Of a stretch of DNA of 64,000 nucleotides, positions 52,399 through 64,000 are shown piece by piece (position 1 is the first letter of the stretch; the number at the start of each line of letters is the position of its first letter). The translations under genes and the position numbers were made by a program. Location: the NCBI RefSeq assembly GCF_949628215.1, contig NC_134279.1, forward strand, positions 65,517,766 through 65,581,765, in the 5' to 3' direction. Under the pieces are notes generated by a model. That model saw only the letters and a list, made by a program, of their open reading frames with translations. It ran no database searches and was not told the origin of the DNA. The DNA is from Phalacrocorax aristotelis. Lineage: Eukaryota > Chordata > Aves > Suliformes > Phalacrocoracidae.

Positions 52399-55300
52399 CT
52401 ACAGGGGAAACAAGCCCAAGAGAATAAAAATAAATTATTCATCAAAGTTCAGGCTAAGCAACATTAACTACAAATACTTTGGACTGTACTCAGAAGAAAT
52501 TGCTTTTGTTTCTAATGGACTTTTGCAGTGAGATGCAGTGAAGTGGTTTATAATTGGTATGCAGGTTTACACAAACAAGCTGCAGTACAGAACTCTGTCT
52601 CACCAGAAAACAGCCACTGTAGATGTGTTATGGAAGACTTTTACAGGCCACAGTTATTAAACCCAACATTTCCTGTCTACCTAAATTTTCAGCATGCTTT
52701 TGAGAAGAACACAGCAAAATCAAGCCCGAATGTAATCCACTAGAATTAAGCAGAGAAAAAAGATACCCACCTAAAATTCTCCTTCTTGTATCGTTTAAAA
52801 AAACCATATTGTCGCTCATGAAGTATGGGGGCTCCCAGCACAAAGACAGGTCAGGCACGTCCTCACTGAAACTTTTCTGACCCATCAATGGCAGTTTCAA
52901 AGCTGAACACATGCTCCCCCAACAAATATATGAGTCTGCATTGCCAACTGCCAGTAGCGTGGCGTCGTATAACGCATGAGGCAGGTCTTCACCGAAAGAC
53001 AACAGCACTCATCTAGTACTCATGCAGAAACTCACACTAGATGAGGGTGCATGTTATCAAGTGATTAAACTAGCTACTCTCTCTCGGCTGAGCTTTCGTA
53101 AACATTTGTGGCAGGCTCAAATCTTGTTGTTAGACAAAAAAGGCTGCGATTAACTCATCTGCTGCATCTGCTAAGTTCTGGTGTACAGGATGGGAACGCA
53201 TAGCTGGTCTTGCTTTTCTTGAGAGAGAGGTTTCCCAAAAGGAGGATGTTTAATTACTTGTTCCTAGGTGTAAACTGAACATTAGGGGAATTCATCTTCT
53301 GAAAACATCACTAATGACCTGGAATAAAATCACTTCCCCTTGTTTATTTGTTGGCACAGGGTCAAGAACTTTCTTCCTAGAAATAATATTATTTGCTTTA
53401 AGTGTTGTCTTGATACACAAGTTTTCTATCTACATACTGTTTCCCAGGGAGACCACAGTCAAGATTCCTCTGTAAGGAGGAATGCAGTCCTGACATTCAA
53501 GGTCACAGTCACCCTCCCTTATATTTCTCCTCTCTGTATTGTAAGATCCCTGAGCCCACAACCTCCTTAGCCGGTTGTGGCAGCCACCTGAAAAAAATAA
53601 ATGAAAAGCTTTAGGAAAAAAATCCGATTAGATCTAAATCAAAATCCTTTGTTTCAATTTGAAGATGGCAAAAATTCATATAAAATTTCATTTCATAGTA
53701 AAAGAAGAGTTCTGTTAAGAACAACGTCTCATTTGGAAATCTTTTAGATAAAATAGTCTGTATTTCTGGAAACTTTGCTTTGTACTCCACTCCTTCAGTA
53801 CAGTCAGAAATTTGGTAAAATTGAAAAGAATGCACAACACGTTTTAACTTTGACAAACTTGGAATAACTAGCTAAAACTGTTTCAGCTTATAAATATCAA
53901 GAAGTTCCACTCATCAGTGAAATTTACATTACAATTCTCCATCTGGACCCTTAATTCTGTGCAAATGCTTTAGGCGTGGTGGTGAACTTGGAGGTAAAAA
54001 AAGAGTATGGGAAGTCATTCTCATCACAGGATATTGAAATGGAAGGCACAACGCATAGCCTCCATTCACATATCCTGTTTGGGATTAAAAAATGCAAATA
54101 TAAAACTTAACTAATAGCTTAGGCACCTCTAACTTCTCTGTTATGCAAGAGTCTATACTTTTGAAGCAATTATGTTCCCTAAAACATTCCAAATTGTTCC
54201 TGTCTTTGGAGTCTTGATATTCCAAGACTGTTAGATTAAGCAACTCAAAATTGAAGGCTTAGACAGTATCACAAGACAGAGAGCTTTTGTTTAGTTTTCA
54301 TTATGTTTAGCATTTGATCTGTTCACCATTTACAAAACAACCGCTTTTAGGACATCTGATGTATGAAGTTACTCAGGTGACACTGACATCATGTCATATT
54401 CTATACAGGCTGTTTTAGATAACAAAGCAATCTGTGTCAGGATATTCGGTAAAGTTCTGCTTGACTTAGAAGACGATTAAATCTTAGCTAATGCCAACTC
54501 TCATCCTTTTGCTTCCACCTGTTCTTTGAAGCCCTAAATTTCATCTTCAGACTGTACTGAAAGGAACATCAAGTGAAGTGCAAACTCTCGGGCACAGTTT
54601 CATCTTATCCAATTTCAGGTACCTATGTCAGGCACCCAAGTTAGATGTATAATTGCCATAAGCTCCCCACACAGTCATGGAGAGAAACGAGCTTATCCAG
54701 AGGGTGATTAGACCACTTGAGGTCTAATTTACTCTTTAGAAATGTGTGTATTCCTTTTCTGTCTATACAGCAAACTTTGGTCACTATGTTCCTAAGTCAA
54801 GCACCTAGATTTAGGTAAAATAAATCTAAACCTTAAGCCTTTTCATGGTGTGCAGTGATCTCTAAAAGATCACCTACATTGCTGAAACAGAGATCACAGT
54901 GACAAGTCTGTTTCTCAGATAAAGAGGAATGTTATACTGTATTAGAGGGACAAAATGCATCTATTCAACAGACAGGATTTACAGATGAATCAAGAAATAC
55001 AGAATCAAATTCCCCAGGAACTAAAGAACAACAAACCCCTCCTTCACTCCAGATAAACAATTTTGGTTTGGCTTTCTCTCCTAAAAGCTCACAGAACTGT
55101 ATACAGCTGAAACACAACCAATATTTTCAAGAGCTAACAGAATACTAATGTTGTGCTCACTTAATTCGATCCTTGATACTGCCTGTATCTGATACTTGCC
55201 AAGTTGTGTAATTTACTGCAAAAACCACTCAGTTTGGGTGTTGATGTATATAGTTATAAGAACCGAATATAATTTTTCAAGGACACTTCTAAGAAATTCA

Positions 55301-56217
55301 TTGGGTTTTGTTATTATAGAACTTGATGGTTACAGCTCCATGTTATTTTTGACTCCTATAGTATAAAATGGATATGACAGACATCGCATTTGTATTTTTT
55401 ATCCTGCTGTGACTTACTTTCTTTATCTCTTAAGTTAGTGTGAAAGACAACAGGGTATGAAAAACACCTGTAAACAATGAAGTGCTATAATGATATGCCT
55501 CAAAAATTTACTGCTGTGGCTTTGGGGAGAGTTCAAAACTTAATAGTACTGAAAGAGTCCATAACCAATGTAAACAATGCTAACTGCACTGTAAAGCACA
55601 TTAACTGGTATATAAAGCTTTAAAGGGTCAGACTCTCCACAGACACTGTGTGAAAGGATCACTTAAACCTCATTTTATACAGGAGTTGAAAATCATCTTA
55701 TTAGAATCTCTTAGCAAACTCAGGTCACTGGTCCTCTAAAGTTGTACAGGCCAGAGCTCTGAAAAAGCAGCAGCTGAAAGATCCAAGAAGGCTTACTTTA
55801 GCACCAAGAAAAACGAAAAAGAAAAGTTTGCCAAACTGTAGTAAGGACAGTAATGTAGTAATGACCTCTTGTTGCCCATGACCAACAAATCCTGAACTTT
55901 GAACTTCTGAAGTTTCTGATCTTCTTGTGCTGGGAGACCATGAGCCAAAAACCTGAATCTGTCTCTATAGTAAATTTAAAAGATGAATATGCACAGATAT
56001 GAATATCCTCATATACACATATATACATATCTTTCACTCTCTCTCTACACATACCATACACGTGACCCTCTCTAAAACATACATAAAATGCCCAACCTAA
56101 AATGTTCAAGTTAAATCACAGCAAAAAGAATTAGCACACATGGACTTAAATGGAATTTTACCACAGAGGTAGAAATCTATTTTCCAGCTAAAACCTGGGG
56201 TACTGTGAAATATAAAC

Positions 56218-56275
56218 ATATTTCTATACATATATCTATTTCTATCATATATACATATATCTATTGTATCAAGTT
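56218..56275. repeat. TA-rich imperfect palindromic repeat
   Basis: CATATAT, TATCTAT and ATATAC words alternate, with several self-complementary stretches. It is probably a degenerate TA/CA microsatellite. Confidence 0.6.
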
Positions 56276-56727
56276 TTTAAAACACATTAGCTAATGATGA
56301 TGATAATAATCATCAGCTAATAATAATAATAATTGTATTTTCTCATTCTATAAATTATAAACATGCAAATAGATTTTTTTTTTCTGTTTACAACTTCTTC
56401 TGAATGATTTTTGAACCAAATGTCATACTAATGCTTGCATTGGTGTATCTCATTACGGAAGTAGCCCATACAGAAATATGTAAGAGCATATCCCAGGCTT
56501 TAGGCAGAACTTCAGTGAGATGTGTGCATCTGCTCCCCTTAACTGGAGACTTATCCTCATTAACTTTATGGAAAGAATATACTATAACCTGGATGCTGTT
56601 TTCACTTTTACATGCCCAGGATATTTTGTTTCATGCAGAAAAAAGTGTGATCTTTTATTAAAAAATATACATAACAGGAGACACATATGCATATTACACT
56701 ACTATTCTGTCTTGAGGAAGGACATAC

Positions 56728-57016
56728 TTGTTTCCAAGACATGGGTCATTAGTTTGTTGATCACAGAGGGTTCCAGTCCATCCTCCTTCACACTCACAGG
56801 AAAAGCCTGACTGGCTGGTAGCATGGCATGTTCCATGCACACAGACTTTCTTATGACAAGGTTCACAGCCTGGCAGAATTCCCACTTGCAGTGGCACATT
56901 TCTGAAGTCCTGGAGTTCGCTGTTGATATACAGGTTACGGATGCAACCATGGAAGCTGGTGCCATTCTGTCCTGGAGATTGGCGTAAAGCTGCTACGTTA
57001 TTTTTCACAGGCATGC
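56728..57016 (-). CDS. SLIT2: SLIT2 exon: end of laminin-G domain and EGF-like repeat
   Basis: This 289-bp exon is read on the - strand, with acceptor ATTTCCTAG and donor ACAA|GTATGT. The two bases at the start complete a glycine codon (VGG|M). It encodes [37 protein letters not shown] and [13 protein letters not shown], the last strands of the laminin-G (ALPS) domain with its conserved F-x-G-C-I-R-N motif. It continues into an EGF-like module ([11 protein letters not shown]...[13 protein letters not shown]) and the start of the next (NDPCLGNK). The ATG at 57014 is an internal methionine, not a start. Confidence 0.96.
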
Positions 57017-60000
57017 CTAGGAAATTTATAATAGCAAATAATCAGAGCAATCTTTGGGTACGATTTTCTGTAACATTTTCCCTATTTTTTTAAACATGTA
57101 AAAAGAAATAATTCTTCCTAATTAATTATTCTTAGGTATTCAGCCTACAACCATGAGCAATGATTTAGTATTTGGAAATTGTCCTGGTTGTCAAGCATGC
57201 ATGTACACCAGCTCCAGACCCATAAGTCTCTAGGTCCAACTAAAGAGATGTATGTAGGATTTCATACAGGAAACTCACAATGGTGAAAAGGTTCAGATAC
57301 ATGCCTGTTTTTGACCTCGTGCAACTAAGTCCAGGATAGTACATAGTTTCTGAATCTTGGAAAAAAAAGAAGTTGTTGAAATTTAGCAGTTGATACATGA
57401 TTTTTTGTAAGCTGCTAAGATACTCAAATCCAGAAGAATTTAGTGGGACCAGCTTATCAATTTGGAGCTGGCATACACATTTCAAATGTGAAATTCTGTA
57501 GTGAAAATTCTTGGAAACAAAAGCTCAAAAGGAGCAGGCTCCAATACTTCCAAAAATATTTTTGTTCAGCATGGCCCAAAAACAGATTAATAAAAAAGCC
57601 ACTCATGGTTTGCCATTACAGTTTTAAGCGAAGATAGTCAATAATACTAAGAATTCCACATCAAAATACTCATGTGGAGATACTTCTAGATAGTGCAAAT
57701 GCCCCTGATGTTGGCCATTTTCAGAATAATTCCTCTGTTGTAGTCTATAATTGTTACAAGTGTAATTGGAGGAGGAGGTATGTGAGATGCAGTTATCCTG
57801 TTGTGATCAGTTAATCATTTAAGACTAATTCAGAAGGAACATTACTGTTAAACATTGTTTCCTTATAAAAATGAAGTGTCTCCTACTCCTACCCTCTACT
57901 TTTTTTTTTTTTTTTAACTTAGTGCCAACATATTGGCCTATATTAGTTAGTCCTTAAGACGTTACATTCAAATACTTAAATGCCTAAATACCTCCTGAGA
58001 CTAATAAGTAAAGGAAATCAAAGTGTACTGAGCATTAGAAAAGGATCTGTTTACCTGAAAATAAATGTGCTTATTAGCTGCACAGGTTTATGCATTGGCA
58101 AAATTAGCGATTTCCATTCTAGTACTTAGTAAGATAACAACCACAGAAAGAGGTCATGTTCTGCATAGCTGCTCCCAAACCCTGTAAACTGATACTTCTA
58201 ATGGTTTTATATAGTTACCCTGAACAGTTAAGAGTAATGCAGAAGTGTTATGCAACCTAATCAAGTAGACCTGCTTTTCATTTAGAGGTTATTGTAATTT
58301 CATTTGTGCTAAGCTTCAATGATTATAGAAATGAACAGTATTGCATCCACACTGCTGAAGAGCCTAATCATCTTTGATTTTAACAGTTAAGTGAAACTGG
58401 CTTGGGACTATTATATTAAAGGACCCAGACTGCAAACAATCATTAGTTTCCATTTCCTCAAAACTATTTGCCACATTCTCAAAATCCAGGGATAAGGCAG
58501 AGTCATCAAGGCCTCTTCACCCTCCTGTCTCCCTTGAAAGCAACACCCAGCAAATGTTTAGGCACATGGCCTGAGGTGTCCAACAGCAGAACAAATGCAC
58601 TGAGTTTATCCATCGTAAAAATAAAAGCTGCATAAAACTAAGTACACCAATGCAATCCTAAACTAGATGCTATACTTGTAAGTGCCAGGAAATTTAGATA
58701 TGATTTCTGGGAACCATATAAGCATGTATCACACTAGATAATATGAGGTATATCTTGTCGTTCAGAGAATTTTTTGTCTATGATCTCTTATATGGAAGAC
58801 ATTTGGAAAAACAACACAAGCTTTTAGCCTATACACTTTTTGCTTCTTCTAGCAGGTTACCAAGTGTTAGAAGGCCCAAGTGTGTGCAAAAGCTGCTCAT
58901 ATTCTTTAGCAGTATTTCCTAGCTCATTTTTAGATAAATGTCCTTTATCAGTTAGGAAAGAACTGCCATAGAAATGATGCAGACAAATATTTCAGCCCTA
59001 TTTTCTGAAAGGTAAGAAAGTAGTTCCTGTCCCCCTTTAAGCTTTTGGTCACTCAACCTGACTACAGGTAAATTACCAAATTACTGCTCAAGGAGGCAAA
59101 TGGTAAGACCCCTATTAAGTAACACTCTGTCAAAATTAGTATCTCATTCAGAAGCTGTACGAACAGAGCAGGCACAAAAGAAAAGCAGCTGATGGCCTAC
59201 CTGTTTCAGAAATAGGTACTTCCTTGAAACAAGGTGCCACTTGCAACTAGTGAAATATGCTCTAATTTCTGAATGTGAAGTTATCAGTGAAGTGTGTGAC
59301 CCTTTTGAAGAGTTTTTGAGAAGAAACAGATTGTCCCTTAAGACTTCTTACAAAAAGCCGTAGTCTTTCAATATTATTTACTGAAATCTTACAGAAAGTC
59401 TTATATTATATTCAGTTATATATTAAATAATCAGTCTTATAGAAAGACTGAAAAATAGCTAGTGTGTGTATTCTGACCACACGAAAGAGCCATACAGTTG
59501 GAAAAAGGTCAAAACCCAAAAAAGTATAAATCAATTAGACCACTTTCTGTAAAAATAAAGTTAAATTGCCCTTTCCAAACCAACCCAAATATTTTGACCC
59601 AAGAATAACTTTGTCTAAAAAAAAGGGGGGTGGAGAATGAGAGAGAGAGATAAAACCATACAGGGGCTTGCTGTCAAGTCTGAATTTCATCCTGCCAGCT
59701 GAGGTGATGCTTACCAGAAATGCCATTTTAACAGGAAGGTGATAAGACTAAGTGTAAGCTACATGATGATATAGGTGTCAAACTAAGACTTTGGCAAAGA
59801 CAAACATACTGCATAAAATCCTAGTGAGAATTTGAGTTATGGAAATGTGTGATTGAATTCTCTAAAAATTCTAGATACAGTTGGATAAGAAAAAATAGAA
59901 TTAATCTCAAAAAGATGGTTAATATAAAGATACAAGAGTGAAAGTTAGTTGTTTCAAGAATTTTAAGATTACAAATTGACAAACATAGGTAAAGGACAGA

Positions 60001-62084
60001 AAAGTTTAACAGCTGAATATCAACCTACTGGTCTTTTTTTTTTTGCTTTATTTTGTAATAATGTGCTTCTAATAATGGTTTTAATTCTGTTTTGGATGAC
60101 CATTTTCTATGACAGCGGAAATAATTGTCTGCTTGAAGCCTGAATGTAAAGAATAGAAATAGAAATAACAGCAAGGGCCTCTCTAAAGAAAATGCACTAG
60201 AGTGAAAAAGACTCCTGCTCTTAGGAATCAGACAACTGAAGGAAAAGGTTATTTCCAAAAATGATTTCTTCTGATACTTCAGAATGATGACGCAGATTAA
60301 TATGATTCTTGTAATTGAGACACAGATCTGCAAGGTGAAGAAGCAAGGAGGAGAACCACATGTCACAAATCAACAAGTAAGTGTTAGCACTATACAGAAT
60401 AAATGTTCATAGTTGGCAGCCTAGCCTCATTTCATTAAAAGGTGCCCATAACAGACAGTGGGATCATTCTGCGCTAAGCTGAGTTTTCAGGAAGTAGTAA
60501 AAGTGGCCTTAGCAGCCATTAAACAAACTGATGTTGACAATACAAGTAAGCAAGCACACAGTGTCTTATTAGAATCTAGGACCGTCTCTCCTTCCAAAAA
60601 ATGTGTCACAGGACACTATGCAAACAACACTGCAGAAGTGATACACACGAGAAAATGCAGATGTGCTTCCAAAGGCAATCCTCCTTCATGATATGAAGCA
60701 ATTTTAAAGGCAGCTCATACATTTGATAATTTTAATTCTTTTCTCTGCTGGTATGGGGATTGATGACTAATGTTGAATTCTCTCTTGTACTTCTTCCCAT
60801 CTTAGATGGAAAGAAGCAATGAGAAAATCTGGAAAGATTTTACAACAAACCTGAAGTTTTTCAAGGGAAGAATGGAGATTTTCAGAGACAAAAGTCAACT
60901 TATCCCTTGCCACTTGTAACAGAGGCACTTAGTATACTGGTTTTATGGGAGAAATAGACTATTCTTGATCTGAATCAAAGTAGCTTCCTGATTTTCTTTC
61001 CCATTAGGGATAAATCTAAGCAGCTACCCTGAGCTTTTCTGTATATTTAGAAAGAGGACAGATAGCATCTTTGCTAGAGAAAACAGGCATCTCATGAATG
61101 TACTACTGGTAGCATAATTTTTTGCAAGGAGGCAAGACACTCAAGTCTAAAAACTTATTCACAGACACAAAACAAAATGAAAAAGAAAGTAGGTACAGAA
61201 CAGATCAGAAGGAGACTCCTTACATGTTTCCTATAAGAGCACAACTAAGTAGAAGATGAAGGCCGGTAGATCATCAGCAGTATTGAAAAACCATGCTGAA
61301 TCTCTGATCACTAGGAACTTAGACTCGCTACCAAGGACAGTAAGAAGGCACAAAGTGATGGCTGAACTTTCTGACTCTCTTACCTAGGTTATGCAGGCCC
61401 ATCAGAAATTCAACAGAAAATGCTGTTTAAAACAATGTGCTTGAATCCATAGTTCTACAGAGTAAACTGCAGCAAATGATCAAAAATATTTCAAAGAGTT
61501 TATCTCCACAATCACCTGCTACCAGTTTTACTGGAACAAACAGTTCTTTCTTCTCAAAACAAACCAAAAAACCGAACCCTGCCACACACTGTGAGGCAAC
61601 TGTCCAGTTCGTTCCCTTCTTACCTAATGTCATAACTTCTATCAGCCCTAAGCAATACGATCTCCAGGCAGAAATTATACTTCATGGCTTTACACTTTGC
61701 TATCATTTCCTGCAGGTACATGTACGGTGAAACAGAAATGTAAAACATGATCGAACCAGAGTGCTACCATTCTACACTTTTACTGCATCTTCAGATAGCT
61801 AAACCATGTTAAGCACACTTCTTCAGTATAGTAAAAAGCTATATAAGAGTAGAAAATTAGAGAGTTTTACAGTGGGCATCAAATATCCATACTGATAAAA
61901 AGGCTACAGGTGCAGTTTGAGAACATATTGTTTGTTAAAATTGAAACTATTGAGATTAACTGCTGAAGTTTCATCTTAAGGTGTTATCTCAATGAATGAA
62001 CCTCTTACCATGTGTTTATTAATGTATGTTACCAGAGTAAATTAGCTATGCTACTATTAGTAAGAAGGAATAAGATCCTCTTAC

Positions 62085-62239
62085 CTCCTACATACAGCGG
62101 AGAGTCGAAATTCAGAGTGGATTGCTTGGACAAATTGGTAATTATCTTGGGACTTCCTCCATCAACAGATAAAGACAGAATCTGATCCATAGCTAGCAGC
62201 TCCACAATGTGGAAATTGCCATCATTAATAGTTTCCACA
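62085..62239 (-). CDS. SLIT2: SLIT2 exon: laminin-G domain core
   Basis: This 155-bp exon is read on the - strand, with acceptor TTATTTTGTAG and donor GGAG|GTAAGA. It begins one base into the frame and encodes [40 protein letters not shown] and [12 protein letters not shown] (the last G shared with the next exon). The pattern is a laminin-G strand set: D-G-x-x-H-x-V-x-x, L-x-V-D-G-G, and L-Y-V-G-G. The next exon towards the 5' end was not recognised up to position 64000. Confidence 0.96.
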
Positions 62240-64000
62240 CTACAAAATAAACATTAATATTAATTTTAAACAGTTGATGGTGTGGTTGGAACAGTTTTTG
62301 GTCTTCTTCCCCTTTAATAGTTAATACAGTGTCAGAACAGAACTTCTCCAGGAGTGGAGTGTCCTGAAAGCTAGATTTTAAGCAATGCATGTGTGCTTAA
62401 GAGCTAATACAATCTAATACCCCATCAGTAACACTCTATTAATAACACATATTGTAAATGAATAGTCTCTTTTCATTCAAAGTTATTCCTGTCCTCATCA
62501 AGTAATGAGCTGTGTAAATATAGATGATATTCTAAACATCAGTTGAAATGCATTTACTAGGCAGGAAGCTGAACACAAAAAAAGTTTGGAGTTCTTCTGC
62601 AACAATGATCAGAGGGCTGGAATGCCTCTTCTATGAAAAAAGGCTGAGAGAGTTGGGGTTCAGCCTGGAGAAGGCTCTGGGGGACCTTATTGCGGCCTTT
62701 CAATACATAAAGGGGGCTTATAAGAAAGATGGGGACAGACTTTTTAGTAGGGCCTGTAGCAATAAGACAAAAGGTAACTGTTTTAAACTAAAAGAGGGTA
62801 GTTTTAGATTAGATAGAATCTATAAAGTGAAAGAAGACGACGTAAAGAAGAAATTCTTTAATATGAGGATGGTGAAACACTGGGACAGGTTGCCAGAGAA
62901 GTTGTGGATGCCCCCATCATTAGAAATGTTCAAGGCCAGGATGGATGGGTCTTTGCGCAACCTAATCTAGTGGAAGATGTCCCTGCCCACAGCAAGGGGG
63001 GTGGAATTAGATGATTGTTAAAGCTCCCACCCAACCAAAACCATTCTATGATTCTAGTGTTATTTCAAGACATTATTTGTATGTGGGCGTGTATCCTACA
63101 TGTTGCGTAGTATTGGGTTTGCAAGTCTGAATGCCTGAGTTGACTCCAGTGATATACCAGCCTACTATTTAATGAAATATGGAACTGCATCTAACCTTAG
63201 TCCTGCCAGACAAAATCACATCATTGGTTCAGACAGCTCCACTGATGTTAGCAATAAAGTAATTTGTTATCTTTATTAGGCATAGTTATTTCTGTGTGTT
63301 CAGCATCTGGCTAGTACAGTGAATACTGTATTTTTTTTTCTTGCCTACATATACCATTTCCTTCTCCTTACTAACAAGATACGAACTCAGTAGTAGGAGA
63401 ATTTCTGAAGGGCGTAATGCAGAAAAGGCTTGTTTCAAGCATGGTGCTTGGACAAGCCTATACATATTACTAAGTACAAGAAATATCTGCCTATGCTTAC
63501 CAGCCTCAATATCTACACAGCAAATGTTTAAGTGCAGGGTAACTACTCTGCACTTGAACACAGTTTAAGTACATCAGAGAATGAAGCATATTATTACTCA
63601 ATGCTGGGACTGAATATACTGTTGTATTTACTTCTAGCTCATTTTCCACAGGAGAATTAGGAGTTGAATGTATGGCTGCAGGGAATTTATGACAATGAGC
63701 CATGTAGCCAGCAACCAGACATTACAACCATTCCCATGAGAGCCTTTACTTGCTTCAGGGCACCATCAAATAACTGAGCTTAAGCCTTTGAAAAAAGTTA
63801 TTTAAATGAACCAATTGTATGATAGCCTGAGATGGACTGAACAGTCATACAGTCAGTTAGCTCTTCTCATTAGGAAAGCAGCATAGCAAAAAGGGATTAG
63901 CTTCCTAAATCTCAAGGCAAAAATCAAGCAAATTACCTTATAACATCCCTAGTGATGTTTTAATTAACCTAACTGCTTTTGTCCTGGAACAGATCAGAAG
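62240..64000 (-). other. SLIT2: SLIT2 intron (continues beyond the window)
   Basis: No SLIT2 exon is visible upstream of 62239 in transcript direction. The laminin-G exon that should precede it was searched for and not seen, so this is intron to the window edge. It holds one CR1 fragment (62600-63055). Confidence 0.7.
62600..63055 (+). mobile_element. CR1 LINE 3' fragment (antisense to SLIT2)
   Basis: The + strand frame 62548-62970 includes MIRGLECLFYEKRLRELGF, SLEKALGDLIAAFQYIKGAY and MVKHWDRLPEKLW, the CR1 ORF2 C-terminal tail. The copy ends in ATTCTATGATTCTAG. Compared with the usual tail it carries about eight extra codons (around RIYKVKEDD) just before KKKFF, near where the 15.5-kb copy has a gap. 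It is strongly 5'-truncated. The left border is approximate. Confidence 0.93.

Larger units (their letters stand above)
51079..62084 (-). other. SLIT2: SLIT2 introns
   Basis: The introns are 51079-52186, 52399-56727 and 57017-62084. They hold a TTCTA/TTCCA pentamer repeat around 51594-51620, a run of 17 T at 52168-52184, a TA-rich palindromic stretch around 56218-56275, AAT repeats near 56300-56335 and a T tract at 57900-57915. No other gene or CR1 copy was recognised. ORFs such as 52628-53008 (-) and 60025-60366 (-) lack motifs. Confidence 0.75.

Noticed and set aside
52041-52445. 134-codon ORF with a lysine-rich C-terminal tail
   Set aside because: The tail is intron read-through of the poly-A tract after a GT donor; the exon ends at 52187.
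56694-57014. 106-codon ORF starting with methionine as a separate small EGF protein
   Set aside because: The splice acceptor and donor, and phase match with neighbouring exons, show it is an internal SLIT2 exon.

Overview
This is a vertebrate nuclear window, almost certainly from a bird. It has large introns, isolated coding exons with canonical GT/AG borders, one CpG island, and three CR1 (chicken repeat 1) LINE tails, a repeat typical of avian and other sauropsid genomes. No bacterial, phage or CRISPR content was seen. Gene identities rest on spliced exon translations compared with family members from memory; no search was run.

Layout. (1) Positions 1 to about 10.7 kb hold the 3' end of KCNIP4 on the + strand: four C-terminal exons with EF-hands 3 and 4, the stop at 10497-10499, and poly(A) signals just after. 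(2) From about 13.5 to 27.3 kb lies PACRGL on the - strand, tail-to-tail with KCNIP4. Seven coding exons were reconstructed with matching phases from 24127 down to the stop at 13482-13484. The promoter is probably the CpG island at about 26.7-27.5 kb, which carries an RFX X-box, an NRF1-like site and CCAAT boxes. (3) From about 27.5 to 49 kb is a gene-poor interval with simple repeats, palindromes and AT-rich stretches that could be regulatory, but no supported protein-coding gene. (4) From about 49 to 64 kb lies the 3' end of SLIT2 on the - strand: a long AT-rich 3' UTR, then four exons. In transcript order these encode the end of the laminin-G domain, the last EGF-like repeats, and the C-terminal cystine knot. 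The upstream SLIT2 exons lie beyond position 64000.

The order KCNIP4 > < PACRGL < SLIT2 is the arrangement I recall from human 4p15, so this is ordinary conserved synteny. The three genes act in different processes: Kv4 channel modulation, a PACRG-family (cilium or microtubule related) protein, and axon guidance through Robo receptors. They do not form an operon-like system.

I found no convincing undescribed system. The best leads are the X-box in the putative PACRGL promoter; a 94-codon ORF in the SLIT2 3' UTR with a hydrophobic N-terminus and a furin-type RVKR site; a poly-A tract directly against a SLIT2 5' splice site; and several motif-rich or palindromic noncoding stretches flanking SLIT2.
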